From the NCBI GenBank assembly GCA_946894095.1, contig OX335641.1, positions 6,342,501-6,406,500 of the forward strand: a stretch of DNA of 64,000 nt, given 5' to 3'. The position numbers were made by a program, and so were the translations under genes. Below, one piece after another: positions 21,308 to 36,300 of this stretch. A model generated the notes under the pieces. It did no database searches. It had not been told where the DNA came from and was given only the letters and a program-made list of their open reading frames with translations. The stretch is from Incurvaria masculella (Eukaryota > Arthropoda > Insecta > Lepidoptera > Incurvariidae). The first letter of the stretch is position 1; the number at the start of each line of letters is the position of its first letter.

Positions 21308-24300
21308 GTGAGTACTCTGGGCTTGATGTCTTCAAAATATCACGCCTTCATAGAGGGAGTTGCCATTCGGACTAATATGTTGTACTTTATATTCCTGGAG
21401 TTTCCGTAGCCTATTCCGAAACAACCTGTATTGAATTTCCATACCAAACTTTTTAATGTTCATTTCCATAAATCGAATTACAATGATCCAACATAGCATG
21501 TCGCTGTTTAACCTCAAATTAATGAAAATCTGCAAATTACAACATGCAAGTTATCGAACGATTTGTACCGGTTGTGGAAATATACACGTAGACCTAAATT
21601 CGATTTTGATACTTGCACGGTGTTAGTTATCTCATGCCATTAATTGAATTCCCATAGTAGTAGAACACAGTCGTTCATTGCACCGAGCATCGAATGAGAC
21701 TGTAACCTCATGTGCAGGTGACGGAGTCGAATGAGCCGCTGGTCCACTTTCACTGGGTGGAGGCCACAGTGAACGTGACTGTGAAAGAGATCCCTGAAGA
21801 GGCGGTCGACAGCTCGGGTTCCATCCGTTTTATCAACATCACCGCCGAGGAGTTCATCACCAAGGATGCGGATGACGTAAGTTCGGCCTGACCCCCTGTC
21901 AGCTAGCTTGGTACTTATTCCTTCAACGTTTTCAGAAATGAAACGTATTCATCTGAGGTTACCCTCTTCGACAGATAGAACGAGAAACTTGAAATTGAAG
22001 CGTTGAAAGTTTAATAACAAATAGTAAAAGAGTTCGACAAACAACTCGATTTTAGATTACAACAGTTATAAACTCCAGAGCGTAGATGTGGGGAAATTGC
22101 TCGGCATACGACACACACCACAGTACATTCCAAAGTTTACAGATCCTATACATAAAGGATGTAGAGAAGCTGTTGGTTAAAATTGGCGCAGTATTTACGG
22201 TGAATGGATGAATTCCTTGCCTGCTGCGCCTATAGCGATGGTGGTAGAATGGAGACGCAGGAAGACGTTATGTAGCTCCGAAAATTGATTGTAAATACCT
22301 ATAGTATAAATGTAAATACTTATAATAATATGTTCTTAATTTTGGAGTAGAAAATTCACCTTGCCGTCTCTGGTGCTAGGGTCTGAGCAAGAAGGATAAG
22401 CTGCAACGTCGCCTTGCCACGATCTACAACACATCCTTGGCCAACGTGGACGTATTTACCGTGTACAACAAGCTGACCGTGAAGGATGCTTTCCTGGACG
22501 TGCGGTTTTCGGCGCACGGTTCACCCTATTACCCGCCGGAGAAGCTTGACAGCATGGCGTCGATGCATCAGGATGAGGTGAGACATGTCTTGTGGACTTT
22601 CGAGTCGAATCGCAACTACACTATGTAAAAAAAAATAAGGGCTTGTATTCCACTAATATAATTAATAAAAAAGTTTGGATGTTTGTTATTATGGAATTTT
22701 GGGAACATATATTATATGTCGTTGACTAGTACTAACATGGGCTAGTTTTTTAAACATTGTTTTCTTTCGCATTTTTCCTATTTTATTTATGTAACAGTAG
22801 TTATAGACCAAATTATTTTAGCTATTGACACGTCTAACTCGTGTTAAATTTAGTTTTCATTTCATTCAACAAATCAAGATTCGTAACATTTTCAAAATGC
22901 AACTCTCGAAGCTGTAGGAAAACTAAACTTGACTAACAGTACCGCAAAGTATATATCCATCGGACTTTCCGCTCGCAGCTGGAGCGCATCCTCGGTGCCA
23001 AGATCTACATGATCACCATCGACGAGTGCATCCTGGAGAAGGTGCAGTGCGAGGACTCATGCCGCAATGACCTGAGGAAGTCGAACGTTCCGCTCTCCGT
23101 CTACACCAACACGACCAGCTTCGTGGGAGTCTCCGCCATTATCGAGCCCAACTGTACGTGCGACGTGCCGGAGATCAACGCCTGCTTCAACGGAGGTGAG
23201 TTGGTTGGGTTGCTGTGTGAGAGGAAACAGTTGTCTCGTAAGGATGCTGATGTGTTTGTGTAGGTGTGTGCCATATTTTTGAGAGATAGGATATCTCTTT
23301 GTTTTATTTGCGTGTGTACGTAGATAGGCCAGTTTGAGGAAAGGACATATCATAGTTGTAGCTTGGTTCCGTTCATGTATCCTGATGTGTCTGTGGAAGG
23401 TGTGTATCAAATGAGTAAGAGATTGGTTGAGCACAGGTTATATCAAAGTTTTAGCTAGGTCCCATTTGTGTATGCTGATGTGTATGTGGAAGACTGTTCC
23501 AAACGAGTGAGTGATGGAATTTATGTTTGAGCATTTTTTCGGTTTTATTGATCCTATAAATGTCCTCCTAAAATTAGTACACCTTTGAATAATTATGGAG
23601 GTGTTTTGATATGGGAAATTTTAGTGACATGTCCGCTTTAGTTTGTCGTTGTTTATTGTATGTGAGAATGAAATATGCTGTACTTGTAAATGTGTACGAA
23701 AGATAACTCCAAAAGTAGATTCGAACTAAATCTCTTCGTTTATTTTCAAAACACCTACGTGTATCGTTTTCTCTGGAACATTCCATGGAGGTATTCCATA
23801 GGCGATACCTGTCTGACGCCCGTGTAACCGTCCCCGCAGGCACGCTGTTCGCGAACAAGTGCGAGTGCCCCGAGGGTCTGACGGGCCCGCGCTGCGAGCA
23901 GACCTCCATCGGGTTCCACGGCGACGGCTGGGCGCTGTACCCGACGCTGCCCGCGTGCCACGAGGGCCGCATCACCGTCACGGTGGCGACCAACAGCGAG
24001 AACGGGCTCGTCTTCTACGTGGGACCTACGCGCTACAACCCGCTGCTCGACGTCGAAGGTGACCTTGAACACTTAGAACACATCTATAACACCACAGCTG
24101 ATAACATGCATGCAAGATTTTTGAAACCAGAATGTATCACCCATACTATTTAATATAATAGGTTAGGTACTTACGAGCATTTAATATTATAATATCGAAC
24201 AAAGTATTTTAATGTTTTTTTAGGTAAAAGATATGATACTATGCCTTCCGTTATGATATTAGCCCAATACACGTCATAGCAAATAGATGCCATGCCAGGA

Positions 24301-27300
24301 AATTCCTGATATTTTACGGCTAAATTGAACTGATCCCAGTCGCTTCTTGCGAAATGCACGGGAAGAATTTCAGTGAGCCTACTTGTTTTATTTTTACTAC
24401 AGCATATATAACTGGCCAGTTGCTTAAAAAAACAGGTTTCCCGGATAGTATGAAACCCGTTTAATCTTGTAATGGGCATTCGTCCATCCTTTGGTATGTG
24501 ACAGTCTTGTAAATGCTTAGTTTTCAGTAACATTATGTGTAGAAGCAAACGGTTCGTTAAAACGCTTGTTATTTCATGGAACAATAGAGCGTGCATCGTG
24601 TGAGGTTTTCTTGCATAGGGTTTCCCCGTAAGGAATGTTCCATTCAACGTCGCCAAGTCGCATCATTTTCGAGATATTTGACTTCAAATTAAAGAAAGTT
24701 ATATTTTTCCACATTTTTCACCCGTCCCTTGAAACAAATTTAAAGAATTACACCACGTTCTCGTTGGAACTAGGATAGAAAACGGTGACAATTTATATTG
24801 CAGCTTTACCTACCCCAATAACCCCAACCCAATGATCGACCCACTACAAATTATTTCAACACGTATGTTGTTTGACAAAAACATATCCAATATGCATATA
24901 TCCTTCAAATCGCGAAAGTTGAGCGATCGCCAACAAAAAAAACCGGCCAAGTACGAGTCGGACTCGCACACGAAGGGTTCCGTACCATCGTAGAAGATTA
25001 AACACAAATAAGTAACGTTTTTTGTTTGGGGCCCCCCTTTATTTTTTATTATTTTTTTATTTTACCTATTTGTTGTTATAGCAGCAAAATAAATACACAC
25101 TCTGTTAAAATTTCAGCTGCCTACCTATTACGGTTCACGAGATACAGCCCTGCGACAGACGGACGGACGGACGGACGGACAGCGGAGGCTTAGTAATAGG
25201 GTTCCGTTTTCACCCTTTGAGTACGGAGCCCTAAAGAACGCCAACTCTGTCGGTGTAAATGATATTATTCTCATATTACAAATCCGAGTGGCACACAATT
25301 AGCGGCCAAGGTTCCGCGCTGTCAGAAACGTCGTAATACGTTTCACAACCCCTAGTTTCAGCACAATGAACATGTCACTTCGTCCCCCCTTAATTGTGGC
25401 CCTGGCACCCGCAGGCACGCGCGTTCCGTTCGAGGCCTAATGGCGCCCGTCATAAAATATTTGCTTCTGTTTTCATAAACATAGAGCTCGCGTTGTAGTT
25501 CTCGGTTCGTTATTAAAGTTTAAAATGTCGCATAAGCAGCGTGGTTATTATGAAAGTTTGTTGTTTTATTATTGAATCGAACAATCAAAATACGCATTAC
25601 TGTGACATTAGCCATGATATAGCTGCCAGGTCTATTTTTTTTATAAAACTGGACATTGATTTCTAATACCACACAGTCATGATATTAGCAGTCCTGAAGG
25701 CTTTGTAAAAATTTGTTTAGTTATCAATGCAAAAGGCGTACCAACCATAATGTACGATGAGATGTATGTCTGTAGTTTTGCGGACTGTCGCTGAGTTAAG
25801 GTTTCAGGTTAAACCCGCCGGCGGACAGTTCCATTTCACTGAAAGAAGCCTTATTTTTTATTGGTAGATGCTTTCTGGATTCGTAAAGGATTATGATATC
25901 CTATAATAATGCCTATTGTTATTTTTATCTATTTTCCTCTAAGTTTCGATATACGCATCTCGAAATATTTTACGATTCGGATCATGAAAATTATCATGCC
26001 CTTGCCAAGAGAGTTACAAAATAGATTTTCGTCGAAATAAAACATAAGGCGTTTATAATACACGTCCGATTTATGAATACATTAGTAATGATTATTTAAT
26101 GACTGCTGTGTGGTGCGCTACTAACGTGCACACGACTGAAGTGTTAGGTGGGTTTTGCAATATTGGTTGACGCGTTATTAACGGTATCTCTCTCTCCCTT
26201 GTCTGTTTTCATTGCTATATGTGTTTTCCGTTTTATAAACGTTTAGAAATTTCCATTTCAACGGAATATACAATCTAATTACTGTTATAACATTGTGAAA
26301 CAATTGCGCGGAGGTGTAACAGTGCAAGGTTCATAGAGGCTCCATTCTAAATTATTGTTTAAGATAAGAATTATTATGATTAAATCAATCTTAAATCATC
26401 GAGTAACCAGCATTCCAAGCAAATCATTAGGCTTACACGTAAAATTAAAATTGGTCCACTGCATTACTTCCAGTGCCTGTGACTAATTGATTGGTCGTTC
26501 GTAGCTGTAAATCCGCTTCCTTACTTACTAGGTGGTAAGGTTAATCCTGCCCGGGTTGTTGCCATGGGGTTGAATCAACGAAAGTCGAAGCAGCAAAGAA
26601 ATGTGTGTATGTTTTCCATTCAATACAATGCAGCCGTGGTGCATAAGAAAGGTCCTAGCGTGGCACCTACCTCACATGAGGTGTGTTGGCTAATATCATG
26701 ACAGTAGGTGTTCAGTCACACAGTTCAACACAAAAAAGGCTACAGGCATTAACGCGACAGCAGAAATAATAGCGGCTCAAGGAAATAATACATTAGAGGT
26801 TTTTTTTATGTGATTCTAAAATTCGACAATCGGTTCGGCCACGTACAGTGGTAGTCCCGTGGAAACGTTGATTGATGAAGTTGCGATGTGTAGATGCAAG
26901 GATAATTTCTTAGGAAGCTTTCCATCCAGTTATGTTTTTCTTTTGTGCATAGTACAAAACGTGGAGCACCGAAGCGAGGGGTTCTTTGTTGAGCTGATTG
27001 TTGCACTGGCGACGACAGATATTAATGAAAATGTCGAGGGGAGGCCCTGTTCGGAGCTTCGATGGAAATACTGGTGCTTGAATTTATGGGTATTTTTCAA
27101 CCTCACGTAGTGGCTGACACACTTAATTATGTATATAATTATGTAAGAACCGTGTGCGTAGTAACCTTTACGAGTACCTGTGAATTAATTGACTTTGTCC
27201 TTAATGTTTAACTCTCTTACCCAAAATCACTGTAAAATGTATGTCATTTTGGATCGGTAATATCATACATAGTACCGCATGCGATGACGAAGCTCGAAAT

Positions 27301-30300
27301 GAGGTGTATTTGCTGCACCTACACCAAACTGACTGTTCGCGCTACGAGGGACAACGTGCAGGCAGCAGTAGCAATAGCACACCTACTGTCACGATCTGAG
27401 CCAATTACATAGAAGGAATTATTTAGTTGCTATACCAGGACATTTCCTATATTTGAGCACTAGTTTGACGGACGAAAACCACGAATATTTTTTTATGTCG
27501 GCTATAAACTATCATACCTAGAGTTAATTTTAGTCACTTACTCTTGTATAATCAAACGTCTGGAATCTGTCCGCACGTCTGTCTGTCGAATCAGACATTA
27601 GACATCAGAAATTAGCGGCGGCGGAATCGCGGGCATATGTAGGTACTAGACACTGATGAATTATTTTTGGTTTACGCGAAAGTTTTTATGAAAGTCAAAT
27701 ATTCCCTCTGTAACTACTGGTTTTTGTCATCTCCTACGCACGTAAGAGAACATGCTGTGTGTTCTCTCCGTAGTCCTAGGCTGAGATAAATAGTCGTAAC
27801 AGAAACTAAGCCTAACGAAAAGTAGTACTTTGTGACGTCAATTTGCATTACTTTTGAGATTGCGTCCATACAAAATGTGTCAAAGTGACGTCACAAAGTA
27901 CTACTTTCCGTTAGTCTTAGTTTCTGTTACGTCTATTTATCTCAGCCGTAATGTCGCTGGACCTGCTGCTCGTGAACTAGAGCTCGGACACGATCCGCTA
28001 CAACCACAGCGTATTGAAGGTCCGACAGGCGGCTCTGCACTTGGTCGAGATCGCCCTCATGCGCACCTCCATCGAGATGTTCGTCTAATGCTACAAGTTA
28101 TTTATAAGCTTCCTTTTTGCGCAGACTTCATGTCGCTGGAGCTGCTGGAGGGGTACCCGCTGCTGCTCGTGAACTACGGCTCGGGCACGACCCGCCTCAA
28201 CCATAGCGTGGTGAAGGTGTCCGACGGACGGCCGCACCTGGTCGAGATCGTCCTCATGCGCACCTCCATCGAGATGTTCGTCGACCGCTGCAAGATGACC
28301 AGCTGTATGAACCTGGCCGCGCCCACTGGACCCCGCCAGATACTCAACGGTTAGTAGTGGACGATGTTTCGGGTGTCCTTCAAACCGATATAACACTGTG
28401 TATCTAAAAATATAAGGCGTAAATCAATGCATTTGCTTATTTCTCTTTTAGTTTCCCAGTTAATCACCGGATCTTACCAAGCATGGTCCAGATATAAGAC
28501 CAGACTTTTATGGTATTAATACTTCTTGTCTTACCAATCTTTAATATGCCACACTACTATGATATGCATCCAGCAGTATAAATACCTACTGAACAATTCA
28601 GTCGCCGATGGGCATCGGAACCCTTGGAAGTGACTGCCGATTGTATTTCAGATAGATGCTCAAAAGAAAAAAATCAAGAATATACCTATTGGTCCTGATG
28701 CCTTGAGTTTGTACATAAGTAGGAGTAACATGAAGCTGACGGAGGTTTGTGTTTCAGTGAACGCGCCTCTTCAGCTGGGCGGCGCCAGCGTGAACCTGGC
28801 GGACCTCGGGCGAGCGTACGGCTGGCGGCATCAGCCCACGCACCACCACTTCATGGGGTGCATCAGCAATTTTACTTTTAACTCTCTCGTAAGTCTATTG
28901 TGTTAATGTATTTACCATTTACTCGTCCGTCGGACGCTTGGGATTTTGACCCTAGATGAGTTATTTGAGATACGCGTTCGAGATAGGAGACCGCAACGTC
29001 AGTATAAAATGATGTGGAGAACTTTTGGAGCAAAAGACCGAGACGTGCGTCAGATACAGCTCGCTTGCGACCGATCCCGAACCGGTGGTGTCGTTTGTTT
29101 CTCGTGCTTTAGAGGTGCTTCCAAAATTTCCGCTGAAAAAGGCAGTCTTATTTTAAATGGTGAGGCAGGAAACTCAAAAAAATATGAAGCGCAAGGGAGA
29201 TAGGATCGATCCTTGTAGCAATACATTTACAATTTCTTATGTCCTATGATGTTGAATTGCAAAATGTTTACACAACTGCCCAAAATAAGGAGTGTTATTG
29301 TTTGATATGATCACTTTTGATGTCACTTATGATATAATAGGTCAAAAATACTGTCCTGATACGAGTCCATCCTACGATCACCTGCAAGTTCTTCTCTTCA
29401 AGACCAATACGATGACCACGTTCGTCAAGAGTAAATGGTCTACTAAATAATCATTTCTATTGTCGAGTCCGCCTAGTGGGCACCTGGACCGTGATAAATT
29501 AACGCGCCAGGTTAACAGAAAAGTGAGTGAATAAATCTGACGTTGAGTTGTATTTTAAACCATGCTATGTCAAACAAAGAATTATCGGCCTAGTGAACTT
29601 AAATTTACCAGCTAGCATGGGACTAAATTCAACTAAAGGTAAAATTTCATCATTCACTTACCTGTTCACCCAACGAATTAATGCACCATGGTAACGCCCA
29701 GATGGGAGTGTTAAGTGTGTATTGAGGAGATTTGTTAAGCGTGTGTCGTGTCGCGGCAGACGTACAACCTGGGTGCGCCGGCGCTGAGACACAACGCTGA
29801 CGTGGGTTGCCAGCTCAGCATGGCGAAGGCGATTTCCTTCGGCATCGACACCAACTTCCTCGTGGCCATCCTCGTCTGCATCGCCATACTCATCAGTGAG
29901 TATCTACACCCGTGATCACTTTCGCTATTCTGTGCTTGTCTAACTTAGGTACGACTACCCCGAACTGATGAAAATATTTTGAACTGGAACATACGACTTT
30001 GCGGTTGTCGGTTTCATGCACTAATTATCATTGTATCGAGCGTAAATATCCGCAAAAACCAAACAAAGAACCGAGAAAGAAAGTTTGATCCGCTGTACTT
30101 AAATCGGATCAAACTTTCGGAGGATTTTGTTAACGCAAACACCACGAATTAGTTAAAAATGGAAACCCAAAAGTAACAATACCAAACACAAAAGTGGGAA
30201 ATAATATATTTTTTTTTTTTATTCAAAGTGTTGATAGGACTTTAGCCGCATTGCGGTTATGCCAGTCCCATAGTAACTATTGTACACAGTTTTAAGGTCT

Positions 30301-33300
30301 CTCTAACCTCTTAAAGCTAAAGAGGCCTTAAAAAAATGTATTAATGTTTTACAATTTTTAGATAGTGGCTGCGATAATGCATAATGAATTCCGAAAAAAT
30401 AGTTGTATGCATTTAACTTCAATTTGTCCATTAATTTTCGCCTCAGTGGTACGTTCTGCACACACTCCATCAAAATGTGAAATTGGTCTTCAGTCTTATT
30501 ACATACATTACAATTAGGTGAATCCACTTTTCGCATCAAATAGGCACTTTTATTTAGTGGAGTGTGTCCTGATCGGAGTCTCAAAGCAATTACAATGTCA
30601 GTGCGGGAGAGACCTGAGCTTTCGAACCATGGTCTTCGTAGCGGCTCATTTTGGAGAGTCGTGTACCAAATGCCCTTCTCAACCGATCTTCTGTCGAAGT
30701 GCTCTTTCCAGGAAATAATATATTTCGCAGGGCATTACCTACCTAGATGTACCTACTAAACATTGGGAAAATCTAGACACACGCAGGGTTTCTTAGTTGA
30801 GTAACGATACATTTTCAACTTCAGAAGGTCAAGGTTTTATGTAAAGCGTGGCATATGGCGTCCGCCAGGCCCTCACCTAAGAGGTCCCCGACGACGCAAA
30901 TGGACTTTCGAACTTTTCGGAGGCTGCGAAAACCATGCCGGCCGGTCAGGTGCTTCTTCACATTGTGTTTGAAGGATCGCTGAACTTCGGGGGAAATACG
31001 TTGGCGGGGAGAGCTAACACTCTATAGATATATGATCTACAGGATCGGTTGGTTCTTATTGGAGCAATGTGGACAGTGATTCCACACTCCATTGTTACAA
31101 ATGCGGGATCACTTTCTACCAAATAAATGCCAGGGAGAGCGACGATTTGGTTTTAATGAAGTCTCGTATCCCTAGGTTCTTGAACGTACTTTCTATACGC
31201 AAGTCGCTATGTTATGCGCTATGCTTTCCATTATGAAAAGTCCGACTGCCCCCGTATGAAGTGTGTCGCGAGCAATATTTCACCCACTTATCATTCCGCA
31301 CTGAATAGCGTCCAATCACGACCGCAGCTGGCACGTCGGAGGCTTAGTGGTTCCGTCCATGCTGTCTCTAATTTAGCGAGTTTTGTGACCGCAAAAGGAA
31401 TTGTGTTCAGAAACCTGTTGAAAGTGTGAACAGTGGTCTTCCACTCCTAAGTTGCTATCGTCAAAAATAATGTTCTACGGATAGAGTTGGGGTCTTACCC
31501 GAATATTTAATAAATTGGAAGCATTCAAACAAATTTGAATTGAGTCAAACAACCAATAGACGGCACGGCGGCGCCGCGCGTAGGTATGTTCAAATAAATT
31601 AATTTCATATTGCATCAGCGCGCGCATCTTCGTTAGAAGCGAAAAGTGTCTCATCAGTTTTACCTAACGGGCTTAAAGAAGTGTAACATCAAAAACTACT
31701 ACCTTTTAATTAATAATAATGCTCTTGTTATACTAAAAAATAGGTAGAATCCCTGAATTTTGTTTATGAAATTATCTTCTTATTCCCAATTAATGTTAAT
31801 ATTTAAAATAATAATGGTTTTTTAACCGACTTCCAAAAAAAGGAGGAGGTTCTCAATTAGTCGGAATCTTTTTCGTATAGATTTTTTTTCATTGATTGAT
31901 ATTTAAAAATATTAAAAGATGTAAAAAAATGTATTTTCATTTTCGGTAAAACGCATGTATTCGTGTCTTTACACCGGAAATAGAGACTCATTCGATATTC
32001 CTTTCTGTCAAAATACCTTGGAGTCAAAGCAACTTGAGAGACTATTCTCTTTTCAGTGTAACTACATAAAAACACGTGACCGTACTTACACGAAATCGTC
32101 TGTTCTGCGAGTTCGTTTTTAATTTCTCGAAAAGTCACGCAGAACCCTCAAATCGCCCCAAACTCGTGAACAACAACAGCCCCGGTGATAAATCACGTGA
32201 AGCTCCGTACGTACGTGGCGACTTTGAAATAAAAACGCGCCCCCATTCCCAGACACATGGCAACACCAGCCAGCGGGCTCGATAAGAGGTAATTTCGCGC
32301 GCAAATTGCGCTCTGCGGGCAATTTACACCTCCCGACCATGTGTTGCCAGCACGAAGCGAGTAACGGGTTAACGTGGAGTTTTGTAATCTCATCTTCTCT
32401 ATAGTTTGCGATCTTCACATGTCTATTAGAGACCGATTCCATAGAGACCGATTCCAGTTTCCGCGAATATCTGGACATGATTTTGTGCAATCATTTTTGC
32501 TGGTGCGTGTGGATTCAGGCACGTAATAATATTACAATTAGGCCCACTGTAATTTTTCCTGTGAATGTCGTAAGATCCGACTAAGGGATTTGTCCATCGT
32601 GGTTCGGATTCGCGTTATACTGTAGATGCCCTTCCTTACTTACGAGATGAATCGATCCCAGGTTAGTGCCATCACATTGAATGAACGATGGTCGAAGCGG
32701 CAACGAAAATTATCCACGTTTTCCACCCAAAAATAGGTAATAGCTAGATAGACTGGCTATCTCTCTTTCTTTAATTAATGTGACCTGTAACGTGATATGT
32801 ATGCATGTATAATCAAACGTGAAGCAACGTTTGATTATACATGCATACATATCACGTTCCTAGGTCCAGTCTAGTTTCCATGTGGTGTGTTGGGCTCATA
32901 ACATTAGGTGTGGTAAGTCATTTTTTATAGAACAAGGATGCATCGTAAAATATAAAATAAAATATATTACGTGGTAATAAAATCATAAATAAAAAGGGTT
33001 TAAAGTTGGAATTTTCCATAAAAAAAAAAAAACCGTATATCAATTCCACGTGATATTTGACAAAAGGTCTCATAGGGCAAAACCTTGCAACAAACCACTA
33101 CCACTAACACACACACACACAACAAATTGTCACTAGACGTGCCAAACATCCTGCATGCATGCATATTTACAAATATAAAACTCTTAAAGTCGTATTCAGA
33201 GAGCATTTGTCAAAACTTAGTACGAGATTTGCACCGGACTAACCATACAAAAACCGGTTTAGTCCGGCGGATTAAAGTTAGTCTGCCCACTCTGAATACC

Positions 33301-36300
33301 AGTGTTAGAAATAAAACTGGCTTTCACTGTTACAATAGTTGATTATTAATAGATAATATAGACCAAAATAGCCATTGTTATTAAAAATAGATATAGGCAA
33401 TCAAATATGTAATCATTGCGGTAACATATGAAACAAGTTAATTAAGTATGCTTGCTCCACAATAAGCCTATTTGTCATCTCTCAACTTAATCACAGAAAA
33501 GACTCATAATTAAAAACAGTACATGTGCAGGTAAATCCACGAACAACCAAAAAGGGTTGGTCCCTTCAGTGTTGACCTTTTCAGTACCTTATTATAAGTT
33601 CTGGAGGCTTTGTGCGGGGATAATCGTGCGGGTCTATATACGTGATTTAATCTATATTCAGATATTAAGGCAGGTGGAAATAACCTGTTTATACTTCATA
33701 AACCTATCCTCGTAAAATATTCAAGGAAATTTCATGTAAAACAAGCGCCTTATGAAAATTCACCGTTTAACAAAGTGCTTTTCATGGAGCGCGTCAACAA
33801 CCGAGGGTTCCGTCGCGGATTCGCGACAGTCTCTTTGTTTCGTAATAAAATGATCCGAGAGTGGAAATCGCTGTGTTGTTCGACATATTTCCCCGAATGT
33901 GCCTGACGCGCACGTAATAAATAGCCTATTTTTCGCGCCATTGTCATTTTTCCGTGACCCTCTGTCGCTCGTTTAATAGGAGGGAGTGGCTATTACGAAT
34001 TTTCTTTTTAAGTTTCAGTTGGCGCTCCACCCGTCAGCTTTTATGCCCGGTGTTGTAATAATGTTTTACGAGATTGTATACATCGCTTTCATTTATAAAA
34101 ATACAGATTTTTTGTCGATGGAGGACCTCTAACAAAATACGTATTGTATCAGGCATGTGAAGCCATTTGAAATGCTGAGCTTTGGTAAACATTGAGCAAA
34201 GAAAAGACAGCCAATTATGAACGCTGAAAGCTTCTGAGAAAGAAATGACTCTGAAAATTGTACGAACAAGTATTCTGAACTTCATACTTTTTACGGGGAA
34301 TGAAATATATTTTTCTCCTCTCAAGGGTATCGGAGGCTTGCTTCCTGCTACCCTCCGATTAAGCCGCTTGACGGTTTCGGGGGTTCGGAAGTGTTTAATT
34401 ACCCCCGCCTCCGTTACAGGCGGGCCAGATGATGTTGCTAAGAGCGCTTGACGCCGTCTGATTTCGGGTAAATGTAAAATCGACGTATTATTTGTCACGA
34501 CCGATTAATTTGTCATGAACGGAAACAGCTTTAGGGTAAACACAGACTTTCACAGCTAAGCTTTATAACTGACGAATTGCCACATTAATATTTCGAATTG
34601 CAACTTTAAGGCTTAGAAGAACTGATAGGATTGTTAGTGAAGCGCAGGCGGTTGTAGGCGCATATTCCACGCGACTATGCGCAAAATTGGCATAGAAAAG
34701 GAAACGTTTTTTTTTTACAATTACCTGGTCGTATAGGACATATTCTGGTAGCCCAGTGAATGAACAGAGGGGTTGCTTTACTCGGCAATAAATCTAAGTT
34801 AAGTAAACATGGGCGCGGTCAACGATTACGCGTGGTACGTATATGACCTTCCATGTAAAACTAGTTGTTCCTTACTTGCTAGGTGATAGGATCATTCCAC
34901 ACGGGTTGGTACCGTCCGTCACATTGAATGAAAAATGGTTGGAAACGGCAATGAAAATTGTCCGCGTTTCTCCTCTAGTTCAATGTAGCCTTGGAATATA
35001 AGAAAGGTATGGCACGTACATTCATCCCGTGTGTTGCGCTAATATCATGACGGGTGTGGTATTACCACTGGATAAGTAATAGTACCATAATACCTATCAA
35101 TTCCCAATTCTAAAAATGTGTTTTAACTAGGCAACCTTGTTAAATGGAGTGCTTGGTATCTTAAGATACTTGAAAGATGACCATTCTGATTTTTACTGGT
35201 TGTTAAAAGTTAGTCGAACTACACAGTTATTCGACGTTGTAAGTGTGCCTTCATGGCCAATTCCGAAACTATAACTAATACCGGAAAACACTCGAAGGAG
35301 TAATGGGGCCGATTTAAAAAAAAAACAACACCGCATTAATGTTCGATTTTTTAATATTTCCGAATATTTTGATTGAAAATTTTATTAAAAATCAGCACTT
35401 TCCTTCAGTTTGCCGTTTAAAATTACGTCATAGAATATGTTCCTTGTAAGCGACACTATTGACTGTTGCCATAATACAGAATGCGTTTGTTTTTCCCAAA
35501 ATCAACCAGTTTGATTCCCGCCTAGAAATATTTTTTCAATAATCGAATAATGCAGTTTTAGTATTTATCAAAATCGGCCCCATGACTCCTTTGAGTGTTT
35601 TTCGACTTGAACATTTTACCAGTTTAATACAACCGACCTTCGTTGCTACCAACGAAAAGTCAGACACTGTTACCACGACCATTTAAAAAAACCGGCCAAG
35701 TGCGAGTCGGACTAGCACACGAAGGGTTCCGTACCATCGTAAAAAAATGTATCCAAAAAAATCACGTTTTTTGTATGGGGACCCCCTTTAATTTTAATTA
35801 TTTCTTAATCTTACCTATTTGTTGTTATAGCGGCAAAATAAATACACACTCTGTGAAAATTTCAGCTGTCTATCTGTTACGGTTACTGAGATACAGCCCT
35901 GTGACAGACGGACAGACGGACGGACGGACGGACGGACGGACGGACAGCGAAGGCTTAGTAATAGGGTTCCGTTTTCACCCTTTGGGTACGGAACCCTAAA
36001 AAACGTTATATTCTTTATATAACGTTTTTTTTAAATGGTCTGGAAAATTGAGCGTCTGTCGCGTCTATAACGTTCAGTCGTATTATTCTTCTTCAGACAC
36101 GTTCAGACTATGCTGCGGATAATTACGGGGCCGCTTTCACGGGAAAATTAAACCGAAACACTTAATTAAATATCTGGAGGGGAAATTCCTTTACAAATGT
36201 TAAGCGCTTCAAGAGACGAACACTTGTTTGGTTTCAATGGGTTACTAATTTTCTTTGTACCTAATTTCGTTTCGTTTAGTTCGCTTCCTCGCGTAATTTC

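Noticed and set aside
23574..24072. Minus-strand ORFs of 105-139 codons
   Set aside because: They are antisense to the cadherin EGF/laminin-G exon, whose plus-strand frame, splice sites and motifs are clear.
27854..28354. 166-codon ORF as a separate gene
   Set aside because: It runs through the right arm of a MITE, the broken exon copy and then the real laminin-G exon; only the part from 28125 is coding.
34034..34498. 154-codon minus-strand ORF in cadherin intron 8
   Set aside because: Open for some length but with no recognisable domain, splice context or poly(A) signal; probably chance or an old element.
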